Source: Terrabacter sp040702505
GTDB lineage: Bacteria; Actinomycetota; Actinomycetes; Actinomycetales; Dermatophilaceae
Direction: 5' to 3'
DNA: 64,000 nucleotides
Assembly: GCF_040702505.1 (NCBI RefSeq)
Contig: NZ_JBFBLC010000007.1
Span: 62,001 to 126,000 of the forward strand
Translations under genes and position numbers: made by a program
Notes under the pieces: generated by a model
What the model was told of the DNA's origin: nothing
The model's input: the letters and a program-made list of their open reading frames with translations, nothing else
Database searches by the model: none
Shown here: one piece after another, positions 15,761 to 25,800 of the stretch
How the letters are laid out: the number at the start of each line of letters is the position of its first letter
How positions within the stretch are numbered: the first letter of the stretch is position 1

Positions 15761-17377
15761 TCAGGACAGGGCGGGCGTGGTCGACGGCGCGGCGCTCGCG
15801 GGATCCGTGGCCGCCGTGGACCCGAGCGCGGCAGGTGCCGCGGGCTCGGTCGTCGTGCCGGGACGCTGGTGCTCGCACGCGTCACCGTGGTCACGCAGGT
15901 AGTCCTCGTCGCTGACGTCGGACCGGATCCCGATAGGAACGCCGGCGTGGATGCGGGCCCGGAAGCGGGGGTAGCCCAGCGCGAAGTAGACGGTGCCGGA
16001 GGTGAGCGTGCCTGCCAGCCAGGAGAGGTCGACGCCACCCATCGCGGTCGCGATCGGGCCCTGGAAGATCGGCAGCGAGCCGTACATGAACATCCACGTC
16101 ATGACGAGTCCGGCGACGAAGGCCACCAGCGCCGCGGTGTTGACGGACTTCAGGCGCGTGTCGCGCGGGCTGAGGAACAGGTAGTCGAAGCTGTGGTGGC
16201 GCCGCTCGAAGCCGTAGTAGTGGACCGCCATGATGCCGCCCCACGTGGCGACCCAGGCCACGATCGTGCCGAGCCAGTTGTCGAGCAGCGTCGCGAAGTC
16301 GCCGGCGAAGAGGAACAGCACGACCGCCGCCATCGACAGCATCCCGACGAGCAGGGACAGGCGCTTGCGCGAGATCCGCACGTCCAGCGCCTGGAAGGCG
16401 ACGCCGAAGGTGTAGAGGTTGATGATGTTCGTCGCGATCGGGCCGTGGATGACGAGCAGGATCACCGGGATCGCCAGCACCCCGAAGCTCTTGACGACGA
16501 GCTGGCCCGGGTCCACCGACCCGCTGATCGTCGCGAGGCTCGCGCCGAGCAGGCCCAGCCACGCGACGGGCAGGAACTGGCCGAGGACGGAGGCGGCATA
16601 CAGCTTCACCTTCGGCACGCTCGACGACACGAAGCGCGAGTAGTCCGGTGCGTAGGTGAACCAGCCGATGCCCCAGCCGATCCCGATGACCGTCATGATC
16701 CCGGACATCGCGGCGATGCGCTCGCCGCCCTGCAGCACGTGCCCGGCGGGGCCGGCGTAGCTCCACTGGATCGGCAGCTTGGTCCAGGCGATGACCGACA
16801 TGGCGACGAGGACGAGCAGGGTGGGCGGCATCGTGATGCGCTCGAACTTCGCGATGGCGCTGTAGCCGCGGTAGCAGATGGCCACCTGGATGCTCATGAT
16901 CACGGCGGCGATGGCGATCTTCCACGGCAGGTTCGACTGCGCCGGGTCGACCCAGCCGATCATGCCGAAGAGCGCCATGACGAGGTCGAGGATGACCCAC
17001 GTGTTCACCGCCGACCAGCCGACGGCGACGACGGCCTGGATGGCGGCCGGCAGGTAGGCGCCCCGGCGGCCGAAGGCGCCGCGGGCGAGGAGCATGCCCG
17101 TCGCTCCGGTCTTCTGGCCGAGCAGGACGAAGAAGCCGAAGCCGACCATGCCGATGACGTTGCCGATGACCAGCACGATCATGGTGTCCCAGAGGCCGAG
17201 GCCCAGGCCGATGCCGAGGGCTCCGAGGATCCAGTTGATCGGCGCGACGTTGGCGCCGGCCCAGATCCAGAACTGACCGGAGAGCTTCGTGGTCCGGGCT
17301 GACTCCGGAACGGGCTGCAGCACGTCCTCGACGGTCTGCGTGACGTCTTCCGAGTGGCTGTGCGTTGAAAGGCTCAT
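15761..17377 (-). CDS. NCS1 family permease (cytosine/purine type), probable creatinine uptake
   Basis: A 538-residue, 12-helix transporter of the nucleobase-cation-symport-1 family. CodB-like features include FWIWAGANVAPINWILGALGIGLGLGLWDTMI at residues 36-67 and TGATGMLLARGAFGRRGAYLPAAIQA at about residues 88-113. The last 40 residues are a Thr/Ala/Pro-rich tail. Creatinine resembles a cyclic nucleobase, and NCS1 permeases are found beside creatinine deaminase or creatininase genes in other bacteria. Co-orientation with creatininase therefore suggests creatinine/proton or sodium symport; this is inference. The start is an ATG with a weak AGAAAG RBS. A PucR gene diverges upstream with an inverted repeat between them. 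Confidence 0.88.
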   Translation of the reverse strand: MSLSTHSHSEDVTQTVEDVLQPVPESARTTKLSGQFWIWAGANVAPINWILGALGIGLGLGLWDTMIVLVIGNVIGMVGFGFFVLLGQKTGATGMLLARGAFGRRGAYLPAAIQAVVAVGWSAVNTWVILDLVMALFGMIGWVDPAQSNLPWKIAIAAVIMSIQVAICYRGYSAIAKFERITMPPTLLVLVAMSVIAWTKLPIQWSYAGPAGHVLQGGERIAAMSGIMTVIGIGWGIGWFTYAPDYSRFVSSSVPKVKLYAASVLGQFLPVAWLGLLGASLATISGSVDPGQLVVKSFGVLAIPVILLVIHGPIATNIINLYTFGVAFQALDVRISRKRLSLLVGMLSMAAVVLFLFAGDFATLLDNWLGTIVAWVATWGGIMAVHYYGFERRHHSFDYLFLSPRDTRLKSVNTAALVAFVAGLVMTWMFMYGSLPIFQGPIATAMGGVDLSWLAGTLTSGTVYFALGYPRFRARIHAGVPIGIRSDVSDEDYLRDHGDACEHQRPGTTTEPAAPAALGSTAATDPASAAPSTTPALS

Positions 17378-17492
17378 GTGGGGACTGCTTTCTCGGGTGG
17401 TTCCCCTGCGGATGGCTTGCCGGCTGGCGTCAACGCTAGGTTCTCCCTCCCGTCACCGTCAGCCGCGTGGTGTCGCCTGTGGGCACATCCTC

Positions 17493-17511
17493 GGGTGACA
17501 GAGTGTCACCC
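17493..17511. promoter_or_regulatory. Inverted repeat, probable PucR operator
   Basis: GGGTGACA-GAG-TGTCACCC is a perfect 8-bp inverted repeat in the 187-base gap between the divergent NCS1 permease and PucR genes. It is a good candidate for joint control of the permease-creatininase unit and the regulator. Confidence 0.65.
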
Positions 17512-17564
17512 ATGAGGACGGCGCAGTCATCAGCTCAGCCACCGCATTCGAGCTCGGTTCGGTC

Positions 17565-19067
17565 ATGTCCCTCCGTTTGAGCGAGATCCTCGCCGGTGGC
17601 GTCCTGGCCGCCGGTTCGCCCGCCGTCGTCGCCGGCGCCCGCACGGTGTCGCGTGCCCGGGTGCGGTGGGTGCACTCGAGCGAGGTGCTCGAGATCGCCC
17701 CGCTGCTCTCCGGCGGCGAGCTGCTCCTCACCGGTGGCACGGCGCTGCTCGCCCTGAAGCCGGCAGCGCAGGCGGAGTACGTCTGGAGCCTGGCATCACG
17801 CGGCGTCGCGGCGCTCGCCGTCGAGACCGCCGGGAGCGGGCGCCACCTGCCGCCCGAGCTTATGGCGGCGGCCGATGCAGCCGGGCTGCCGCTCATCGAG
17901 CTGCGACAGGTGGTCCCCTTCGTCGAGGTCGCCGAGGAGGTCAACCGCCGCATCGTGTCGGCGCAGGTGGCCGCTCTGCGGGCCGCCGACCAGCTCTCGC
18001 AGGCGCTCACCGAGCGCATGGCCAGCTCGGGCACGGCCCTCGAGCCGCTGCTGGAGCAGGTCGCCGACGCGCTGGGCGTCCACGTCCGGGTGCTCGACAC
18101 CAGGGGAGGGCTGCTGGGGGCCGCCGGCCCGGAGCCGGAGGAGGACGCCGACCGCCGGGCGGCCGAGCTCGCCGTGAACGGGATCGGCGTGGCCCACCTC
18201 GAGCTCGTCGGCGGCGCGGACGCGGACCTCGAGACGCTGGAGACGGTGCTGACCCGGGTCCGCAGCATCGTCTCGCTGGCGCTCGCCCGCCACAGCCGCC
18301 CGAGCCTGGTCCGCGTCGCCGAGGACGAGCTGCTCCGACTGATCGGCGCCGGCGGCGGCGGCGAGCGGCTCATCGAGCTCAGCCAGGCGGGCGGGATCGA
18401 CCCCGAACATCCCCTGGCCATGGCGGTGGTGCGGCGTCCGGCGGAGGGGCACGTCGACACCGAGCAACGCACGCGCCGGGCCCTGCCCTCGACGCTCGTC
18501 GTCGCCCACGGCGACTGGCTCGACATCCTCATGCCGCTCCGCGCCGCGACCCACGCCGAGCGGGCCGAGGCGCTCGCAGCGCTGCGCTCGGCCGGGGCGG
18601 GGACGGGGCTCACCGGGGCGCTCGGGCCCACGGCCCCGACCGTCCGGCAGGCGGCCTTCTCGCTCGCCGAGGCCCGCACCACCTGGCGGCTCGGCCGGTC
18701 CGCGAAGTGGCCCGACGCCGTCTACGACGCCTCGGACTTCCTCGTCGAGCGGATGGCCGAGCGGTCGCTGTCCCGGGGCGTCGTCGACGCGCTCGTCGAG
18801 GAGACGCTGGGGGAGCTGGTCCGTCTCGACCAGCGCCACGGGGGAGACCTGGTGCGCACCCTCGACGTCTGGCTCTCGACGGGCTGCAACGCCACGGAGT
18901 CGGCCCAGGTGCTCTTCCTCGAGCGGCAGTCGCTGCACAAGCGGCTGCGCCGGATCTTCCAGGCCCTCGGCGGCGACCCGCGCGGTCGCGGTCAGCTCGC
19001 CGCACTCTCCCTCGCGGTGCGGCTCGTGCGCGGCGGCGCCCAGCTGCGCGACGACGCCCGCGGCTGA
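17565..19067 (+). CDS. PucR family transcriptional regulator
   Basis: A 500-residue activator-type protein. The N-terminal PucR ligand domain (about residues 1-125) opens with LRLSEILAGGVLAAG and contains WVHSSEVLEIAPLLSGGELLLTGG. A middle GGDEF-like linker is followed by the C-terminal helix-turn-helix (about residues 435-490), with LDVWLSTGCNATESAQVLFLERQSLHKRLRRIFQALGGDPRG. PucR-type regulators commonly control purine, allantoin or amine catabolism, and here creatinine or a derivative is the likely effector. It diverges from the NCS1 permease-creatininase unit with a palindrome between. The start chosen is ATG 17565; no strong RBS is visible, so a nearby start is possible. Confidence 0.88.
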   Translation: MSLRLSEILAGGVLAAGSPAVVAGARTVSRARVRWVHSSEVLEIAPLLSGGELLLTGGTALLALKPAAQAEYVWSLASRGVAALAVETAGSGRHLPPELMAAADAAGLPLIELRQVVPFVEVAEEVNRRIVSAQVAALRAADQLSQALTERMASSGTALEPLLEQVADALGVHVRVLDTRGGLLGAAGPEPEEDADRRAAELAVNGIGVAHLELVGGADADLETLETVLTRVRSIVSLALARHSRPSLVRVAEDELLRLIGAGGGGERLIELSQAGGIDPEHPLAMAVVRRPAEGHVDTEQRTRRALPSTLVVAHGDWLDILMPLRAATHAERAEALAALRSAGAGTGLTGALGPTAPTVRQAAFSLAEARTTWRLGRSAKWPDAVYDASDFLVERMAERSLSRGVVDALVEETLGELVRLDQRHGGDLVRTLDVWLSTGCNATESAQVLFLERQSLHKRLRRIFQALGGDPRGRGQLAALSLAVRLVRGGAQLRDDARG

Positions 19068-19121
19068 CCCGCCCGAGCCCGGGAGAATGCGCACGAGCCG
19101 GCCGGTCACCCGCTCATCGCG

Positions 19122-19778
19122 TCAGAGCACGGCGCGGATGGCTGCCTCGAAGTGGGTGACGTGCTCCCCGGCGAGCTCGGCCGCGCGGTCGGCGTCCTTG
19201 GCCACGATTGCCTCGAGCAGGGCGACGTGCTCCTTGATGTGCTCCGACACGGACGGGAGGCGCTCGAGCACGAGGCACCAGATGCGAGTGGCGAGGTTGT
19301 CGAGCCGCACGAGGGTCTCCTCGAGGTGTGGGTTCTCTGCGGCGCGGTAGATCAGGCGGTGGACGTCGATGTCGTACTCCATGAGGCGCCGGTCGTCGGG
19401 CTCGCTGCCCATCGAGGCGATCTGCTCGGCCTTGGCCGCGAGCTCGGCGCGCAGGTCGACGCGGGCCAGCAGGGCGGCCCGGCGGGCGGCGAGCGGCTCG
19501 AGGACCTGCCGCATCTCCGAGATCTCGGCGAGGTCGGTGATGTCGACCTGCGTGGCGAAGGTGCCGCGCCGCGGATAGGACACGACGAGGTGGTCGAGCT
19601 CGAGCTTCTTGAGGCTCTCGCGGATGGGGGTGCGCCCGATGCCGAGCTCGCCGGCGAGCCGCCCCTCGTTGATCGGGGCCCCGGGAGCGATGTCGAGCAT
19701 GACGAGACGGTCGCGGAGCACGTGGTAGGCCTGCTCGGCCAGTGAGCCGTAGGGCAGTGCGGACGCCTCTGCAGCCAT
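19122..19778 (-). CDS. GntR/FCD family transcriptional regulator
   Basis: A 218-residue regulator. The GntR winged helix occupies about residues 10-75 (AEQAYHVLRDRLVMLDIAPGAPINEGRLAGELGIGRTPIRESLKKLELDHLV). The all-helical FCD domain occupies about 85-215, with the metal-binding type residues in YDIDVHRLIYRAAENPHL and HIKEHVALLEAI. It diverges from glyA and the sarcosine oxidase genes. The 10-bp palindrome TGATATATCA at 19908-19917, just after the glyA promoter, is its probable target. A sarcosine, glycine or one-carbon effector is inferred. AGGA lies 5-8 bases before the ATG. Confidence 0.9.
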   Translation of the reverse strand: MAAEASALPYGSLAEQAYHVLRDRLVMLDIAPGAPINEGRLAGELGIGRTPIRESLKKLELDHLVVSYPRRGTFATQVDITDLAEISEMRQVLEPLAARRAALLARVDLRAELAAKAEQIASMGSEPDDRRLMEYDIDVHRLIYRAAENPHLEETLVRLDNLATRIWCLVLERLPSVSEHIKEHVALLEAIVAKDADRAAELAGEHVTHFEAAIRAVL

Positions 19779-19867
19779 GACAGGTCCTCCTGGGTCGCGG
19801 TGAAGCCGGTGGGGAAGCTGGTGGTGAAGCGGTGGTGAAGCTGGCGGTGACGGGGTGGAACTGACCG

Positions 19868-19917
19868 TTGACGGGGTCCCACGACAGACATACTATTGCC
19901 GGACCGATGATATATCA
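19868..19917 (+). promoter_or_regulatory. glyA-sox promoter with palindromic operator
   Basis: TTGACG (19868-19873) and TACTAT (19891-19896) have ideal 17-base spacing. The palindrome TGATATATCA (19908-19917) lies at about +5 to +14. This AT-rich patch stands out from its surroundings and probably binds the divergent GntR/FCD protein. Confidence 0.7.
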
Positions 19918-19954
19918 GTCATCGACGACAGTCATATCAACGCACGGAGGGCCC

Positions 19955-21283
19955 ATGTCCCAGGTCACCACTGCCCCGTCGACCCTCGACACCGAGCTCG
20001 CGCACCTCGACCCCGCCATCGCCTCGGCCATCGACGCGGAGCTGCGTCGCCAGCAGGGGACGCTCGAGATGATCGCGTCGGAGAACTTCGCACCGGTCGC
20101 GGTCATGCAGGCGCAGGGCTCGGTGCTGACGAACAAGTACGCCGAGGGCTACCCCGGCCGGCGCTACTACGGCGGCTGCGAGCACGTCGACGTCATCGAG
20201 TCGCTCGCGATCGAGCGGGTCAAGGCGCTCTTCGGTGCCGAGTTCGCGAATGTCCAGCCGCACTCCGGGGCACAGGCCAACGCCTCGGTCATGCACGCGC
20301 TGCTCCGCCCCGGCGACACCATCCTCGGCCTCGACCTGGCTCACGGTGGCCACCTGACGCACGGCATGCGCCTCAACTTCTCGGGCCGGCTCTACAAGGT
20401 CGCGGCCTACGGCGTTTGCGAGGACACCCACGTGATCGACATGGCGGAGGTCGAGCGGCTCGCCCTCGAGCACCGGCCGCGGATGATCGTCGCCGGGTGG
20501 TCGGCCTACCCGAGGCAGCTGGACTTCGCCGAGTTCCGCCGGATCGCCGACAAGGCCGGCGCGTACCTCTTCGTCGACATGGCGCACTTCGCCGGCCTCG
20601 TCGCGGCCGGGCTGCACCCCTCGCCGGTGCCGCACGCGCACGTCGTCTCCTCGACGACCCACAAGACGCTCGGCGGCCCGCGCGGCGGCATCATCCTCAC
20701 CAACGACGCCGACATCGCCAAGAAGATCAACTCGGCCGTCTTCCCCGGCCAGCAGGGCGGCCCGCTCGAGCACGTCATCGCCGGCAAGGCCGTCGCCTTC
20801 AAGGTCGCCGCCACCGACGAGTTCCGCGACCGGCAGCAGCGCACCCTCGCGGGGGCCGCGATCCTCGCCGACCGCCTGACCGCGCCGGACGTCGCCGCCA
20901 AGGGCATCAGCGTGCTGACCGGCGGCACCGACGTCCACCTCGTCCTCGTCGACCTGCGGCACTCCGAGCTCGACGGCCAGCAGGGCGAGGACCTGCTGCA
21001 CTCCATCGGCATCACGGTCAACCGCAACGCCGTGCCCTTCGACCCGCGGCCCCCGATGGTCTCCTCCGGCCTGCGCATCGGTACGCCGGCGCTGGCCACC
21101 CGCGGCTTCGACGAGGGCGCCTTCACCGAGGTCGCCGACATCATCGCGACCGCGCTCGCCGGCGACGGCTCGGAGGAGGCGCGCGGCTCCCTGCGGGCCC
21201 GCGTCGACGACCTCGCCGCCCGCTTCCCGCTCTACCCGAACCTCCACCCGAACCTCAACCCGAACCTCGACGAGGGACAGTGA
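19955..21283 (+). CDS. glyA: Serine hydroxymethyltransferase
   Basis: A 442-residue PLP enzyme (EC 2.1.2.1) interconverting glycine plus 5,10-methylene-THF and serine. The family signature is STTHKTLGGPRGG, with the PLP lysine at Lys237; EMIASENFAP, NKYAEGYPGRRYYGG and VQPHSGAQAN are also present. In this operon it would consume both the glycine and the folate-bound formaldehyde made from sarcosine. The RBS CGGAGGG lies 4-5 bases before the ATG, and it starts the glyA-soxBDAG-sdaA-purU run. The C-terminus carries an unusual PNLHPNLNPNLD tail encoded by a 12-bp tandem repeat. This is likely a pathway-specific copy; a housekeeping glyA is expected elsewhere. Confidence 0.95.
   Translation: MSQVTTAPSTLDTELAHLDPAIASAIDAELRRQQGTLEMIASENFAPVAVMQAQGSVLTNKYAEGYPGRRYYGGCEHVDVIESLAIERVKALFGAEFANVQPHSGAQANASVMHALLRPGDTILGLDLAHGGHLTHGMRLNFSGRLYKVAAYGVCEDTHVIDMAEVERLALEHRPRMIVAGWSAYPRQLDFAEFRRIADKAGAYLFVDMAHFAGLVAAGLHPSPVPHAHVVSSTTHKTLGGPRGGIILTNDADIAKKINSAVFPGQQGGPLEHVIAGKAVAFKVAATDEFRDRQQRTLAGAAILADRLTAPDVAAKGISVLTGGTDVHLVLVDLRHSELDGQQGEDLLHSIGITVNRNAVPFDPRPPMVSSGLRIGTPALATRGFDEGAFTEVADIIATALAGDGSEEARGSLRARVDDLAARFPLYPNLHPNLNPNLDEGQ
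21236..21271 (+). repeat. 12-bp tandem repeat, three units, in the 3' end of glyA
   Basis: CCGAACCTCCAC, CCGAACCTCAAC and CCGAACCTCGAC follow each other in frame, encoding PNLH-PNLN-PNLD. The third-unit differences are single bases, so this is a recent slippage-type expansion at the very C-terminus. Confidence 0.8.
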
Positions 21284-21285
21284 CG

Positions 21286-22506
21286 ATGAACCAGCGTGAG
21301 CTCCCCGAGCACCCCGACTTCCTCTGGGCCAACCCCGAGCCCAAGAGCAGCTACGACGTGATCATCGTCGGCGCCGGCGGGCACGGCCTGGCGACGGGCT
21401 ACTACCTCGCCAAGAACCACGGCATCACCAACGTCGCGGTCCTCGAGCGCGGCTGGATCGCCGGCGGCAACATGGCCCGCAACACCACGATCATCCGGTC
21501 GAACTACCTGTGGGACGAGTCGGCCGCGATCTACGAGCACTCCCTCAAGCTGTGGGAGGGGCTCGAGGACGAGCTGGGCTACGACGTCTTCTTCTCCCAG
21601 CGCGGGGTGCTCAACCTCGCCCACACGCTGCAGGACGTGCGCGACTCGGTGCGCCGCGTCGAGGCGAACCGGCTCAACGGCGTCGACGCCGAGTGGGTCG
21701 ACCCGCAGCAGGTGAAGGAGCTGTGCCCGATCATCAACATCGGCGACGACATCCGCTACCCCGTCATGGGCGGCACCTACCAGCCGCGCGCCGGCATCGC
21801 CAAGCACGACTGGGTCGCGTGGGGCTACGCCCGCCGGGCCAGCGAGCTGGGGGTCGACATCATCCAGAACTGCGAGGTGACCGGCTTCGTCATGGACGGC
21901 GACCGGGTGACCGCCGTCGAGACGAGCCGGGGCCGGATCAACGCCGGTAAGGTGGCGCTCTGCGCCGCCGGCCACACCTCGGTGCTCTCCGAGCTCGCGG
22001 GGTTCCGGGTGCCGATCCAGTCGCACCCGCTGCAGGCCCTGGTCTCCGAGCTGCACGAGATCATCCACCCGACGGTCGTCATGTCGAACCACGTGCACGT
22101 CTACGTCTCGCAGGCGCACAAGGGCGAGCTCGTCATGGGCGCCGGCATCGACTCCTACAACGGCTACGGTCAGCGCGGCTCCTTCCACGTCATCGAGCAC
22201 CAGATGTCGGCGGCGGTCGAGCTGTTCCCCGCCTTCTCGCGCGCCCACCTGCTGCGCACCTGGGGCGGCATCGTCGACGTGACGATGGACGCCTCCCCGG
22301 TCATGGGCCGCAGCCCGGTCGACGGCATGTACGTCAACTGCGGCTGGGGCACCGGCGGCTTCAAGGCCGTGCCGGGTGCCGGCTTCGCCTACGCGCACAC
22401 CATCGCCACCGACGAGCCGCACGAGCTGAACCGCGGGTTCGGCCTCGACCGCTTCGTCACCGGCGCCCTCATCGACGAGCACGGCGCAGCCGCCGTGGCC
22501 CACTGA
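21286..22506 (+). CDS. soxB: Sarcosine oxidase beta subunit
   Basis: A 406-residue flavoprotein subunit of heterotetrameric sarcosine oxidase, which demethylates sarcosine to glycine, H2O2 and 5,10-methylene-THF. The dinucleotide-binding motif is VIIVGAGGHGLATGYYLAK (residues 26-44). His174 in GIAKHDWVAWGYA matches the position of the covalent FMN attachment in known SoxB (His172/173). The C-terminal part has WGGIVDVTMDASPVMG and GWGTGGFKAVPGAG, typical of the DAO fold. It begins 2 bases after the glyA stop with GAGGGACAG as RBS, so translation is coupled. Confidence 0.95.
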   Translation: MNQRELPEHPDFLWANPEPKSSYDVIIVGAGGHGLATGYYLAKNHGITNVAVLERGWIAGGNMARNTTIIRSNYLWDESAAIYEHSLKLWEGLEDELGYDVFFSQRGVLNLAHTLQDVRDSVRRVEANRLNGVDAEWVDPQQVKELCPIINIGDDIRYPVMGGTYQPRAGIAKHDWVAWGYARRASELGVDIIQNCEVTGFVMDGDRVTAVETSRGRINAGKVALCAAGHTSVLSELAGFRVPIQSHPLQALVSELHEIIHPTVVMSNHVHVYVSQAHKGELVMGAGIDSYNGYGQRGSFHVIEHQMSAAVELFPAFSRAHLLRTWGGIVDVTMDASPVMGRSPVDGMYVNCGWGTGGFKAVPGAGFAYAHTIATDEPHELNRGFGLDRFVTGALIDEHGAAAVAH

Positions 22507-22533
22507 CCGCCCACGCATCGAAAGGACGACACG

Positions 22534-22821
22534 ATGCTCATCATCGACTGCCCGAACTGCGGGCCCCGGCCCGAGACCGAGTACGGCTACGGCGGCCAGG
22601 CCCACGTCGCCTACCCCGAGGACCCGCACGCCCTCACCGACGAGGAGTGGGCGCAGTACCTCTTCTATCGCGACAACCCCAAGGGCGCGTATGCGGAGCG
22701 CTGGGTCCACTCGGCCGGCTGCCGCAAGTGGTTCAACGCGGTGCGTGACACCCGCACCTACCAGATCGCCCGGGTCTACGGCCTGGACGAGCCCCGACCC
22801 GACCTCAGCAAGGGAGCCTGA
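22534..22821 (+). CDS. soxD: Sarcosine oxidase delta subunit
   Basis: A 95-residue zinc-binding subunit. It starts MLIIDCPNCGPRPETEYGYGGQAH and later has RWVHSAGCRKWFNAVRDTRTYQI, the standard SoxD pattern. The CPNCG and HSAGC motifs provide cysteine/histidine zinc ligands. It bridges the alpha and beta subunits. AAAGGA stands upstream of the ATG, 28 bases after soxB, and soxA follows 2 bases after the stop. Confidence 0.95.
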   Translation: MLIIDCPNCGPRPETEYGYGGQAHVAYPEDPHALTDEEWAQYLFYRDNPKGAYAERWVHSAGCRKWFNAVRDTRTYQIARVYGLDEPRPDLSKGA

Positions 22822-22823
22822 CC

Positions 22824-25800
22824 ATGGGAGCCAACCAGCCCCAGCGCCTCGAGTCCGGCGGCACGATCGACCGGTCCACGCCGATCGAGGTCGTCGTCGA
22901 CGGCACCCCGGTGACGGGCTTCGCCGGCGACACCGTCGCCTCGGCGCTCGTCGCGAACGGCCGGCTGCGCGTCGGTGACTCGATCTACCGGCGCCGCCCG
23001 CGCGGCATCCTGTCAGCCGGGGTCGAGGAGCCCAACGCCTTCGTCCTCGTCAAGGGCGAGCACGACGAGTCGATGCTGCCCGCCACCACGCTCGAGCTGG
23101 TCCCCGGCCTCGACCTGAAGCTGCTCGACGGCATCGGGGTGCTCGACCAGCGACCCGATCCCGCCGAGTACGACAAGATGCACGTCCACGCCGACGTGGC
23201 CGTCGTCGGTGCGGGGCCGGCCGGCCTGGCCGCGGCCCGTGAGGCCGCCGCCACCGGGGCCCGGGTCGTCCTCTTCGAGCAGGACTTCCGTCTCGGCGGC
23301 AGCCTGGTCTCCCAGCCGGACGCCCTCGTCGACGGTGAGCGGGCCGAGAGCTGGGTCGAGCACGTCGCGGCCGAGCTCGAGGCCGCTCCGGAGGTGACGG
23401 TCCTGACCCGGACAACTGCCTTCGGCAGCTACGACAACAACTATCTCATCGCAGTCGAGAAGCGTGCCGAGCACCTGACCGCTCAGGCCCGTGACGGGGT
23501 GTCCCGCCAGCGCGTGTGGCACGTCACCGCCCGTCAGGTCGTGCTGGCCACGGGAGCCTTCGAGCGCCCGATCGTCTTCGCCGACAACGACGTCCCCGGC
23601 GTCATGCTCGCCTCCGCGGTGTCCGCGTACATCGGCCGGTATGCCGCCGTGCCGGGTCGCGACGCCGTCGTCTTCACCACGAACGACTCGGGCTACGCCA
23701 CCGCCCACGCGCTGCTCCAGGCCGGTGCCCGGGTGCAGGTCGTCGACGCCCGCGACGAGGGAGCGAGCGAGGCCGTCGCGGCCGCGGCTAGCGCCGCCGG
23801 CATCGCGGTCCGGACCGGCTCGGCCGTCATCGGCGTCGACGGTGAGGAAGCCGTCGAGGCCGTGTGGCTGGCTCAACTCGACGACGAGGGCAACCGCGTC
23901 GGCGCCCCCGAGCGGGTGGCCTGCGATCTCGTCGCGGTCTCCGGCGGGTGGACGCCCAACGTCAGCCTGCACAGCCAGCGTCAGGGCGCCCTGCACTGGG
24001 ACGACGACCTCGCCGGCTTCGTGCCGACGGCTCCGGTCGCGGCACAGCACCTGGCCGGCGCCGTCCGTGGCACCTACTGGACCGAGGGCTGCCTCGTCGA
24101 GGGTGGCGCGGCCGGGCGTGCGGCGGCTGCGGCCGCGGGGTTCGAGCCCGACGACGACAGCGGCGCGAGCCCGCTCGACGTCGGTGCCGTCGACGAGGAG
24201 CGCGTGGCCCGTGCCGGGCGCACCCGCCAGCTGTGGCTCGTGGAGGGCCGCGACGGCAGCTACGCGACCCACTTCGTGGACCCGCAGCGCGACAACACCG
24301 CGGCCGACGTGCTGCGCGCCACCGGCGCCGGCATGCGCTCGGTGGAGCACGTCAAGCGCTACACCTCGATCAGCACGGGTGTCGACCAGGGCAAGATCGG
24401 GGCCGTCAACGCCATCGGCCTGCTCACCCGCGTGCTGACCGGTGACGACGCCCGCGCCATCCCGCCCGGACAGCCCGGCCAGGACGAGGGTGCGCTCGGC
24501 GCCGGGAGCCCGCGTGACGGCATACGCAATGCCGGTGCGGCGAACCCGACGCCGGGGACGATCGGCAACACGACGTTCCGCGCTCCGTTCACGCCCGTGG
24601 CGTTCGTGGCCCTCGCCGGACGCTCGCGCGGGGAGCTCTTCGACGCCGCACGCACGACGCCGATCCACCCCTGGCACGTCGAGCACGGCGCCCTCTTCGA
24701 GGACGTCGGCCAGTGGAAGCGGCCGTGGTACTACCCCCGCCCCGGCGAGGACATGGACGCCGCGGTCGCCCGAGAATGCCGGGCCGCCCGCGAGGGCGTC
24801 GCGTTCATGGACGCGACGACCCTGGGCAAGATCGAGATCCGCGGCGCCGACGCCGGCGAGTTCCTGAACCGCATCTACACCAACGCGTTCAAGACGCTTG
24901 GGGTCGGCAAGGCGCGCTACGGCGTCATGTGCAAGCCCGACGGCATGGTCTTCGACGACGGTGTCGTGCTGCGCCTCGAGGAGGACCGCTACTTCGCGAC
25001 GACGACGACCGGCGGCGCGGCCCGGGTGCTCGAGTGGCTCGAGGAGTGGTCGCAGACCGAGTGGCCCGACCTCGACGTCGTCTGCACCTCGGTGACCGAG
25101 CAGTGGGCCACGATCGCCGTGGTCGGTCCGAAGTCGCGTGAGGTCATCGCCCGGATGGCGCCCGGCCTCGACGTGTCGAAGGAGGGCTTCGGCTTCATGG
25201 AGTTCCGGGAGACCGAGCTCGCCTCGGGCATCCCCGCCCGGATCTGCCGGATCACCTTCTCCGGTGAGCTCGCCTTCGAGATCAACGTGCCGACGTGGTA
25301 CGGCCTCAAGGTGTGGGAGGACGTCGCCGAGGCCGGCGCCGACCTCGACATCACGCCCTACGGCACCGAGACGATGCACGTGCTCCGCGCCGAGAAGGCC
25401 TACCCGATCGTCGGTCAGGACACCGACGGGACGGTGGCGCCTCAGGACCTCGGGATGGACTGGATCGTCTCCAAGACGAAGGACTTCATCGGCAACCGCT
25501 CCTACTCGCGGGCCTCGCACCACGCCGAGGGACGCAAGCAGCTCGTCAGCGTGCTGCCCGTCGACCGGTCGCTGCGGCTCCCCGAGGGCGCCCAGCTCGT
25601 CGAACGCGACGCGCTCGGCGACTACACGGGGGAGGGCCTGCCCGGGAAGCCGATCCCCATGCTCGGCCACGTGACGTCGAGCTACCACTCCCAGGCGCTC
25701 GGCCGCTCGTTCGGCCTGGCGCTCGTCAAGGGCGGCCGTGACCGGATCGGCCAGACCCTCATCGCGTCCTTCTCCGGACGCTTCGCCGAGGTCGAGGTGG

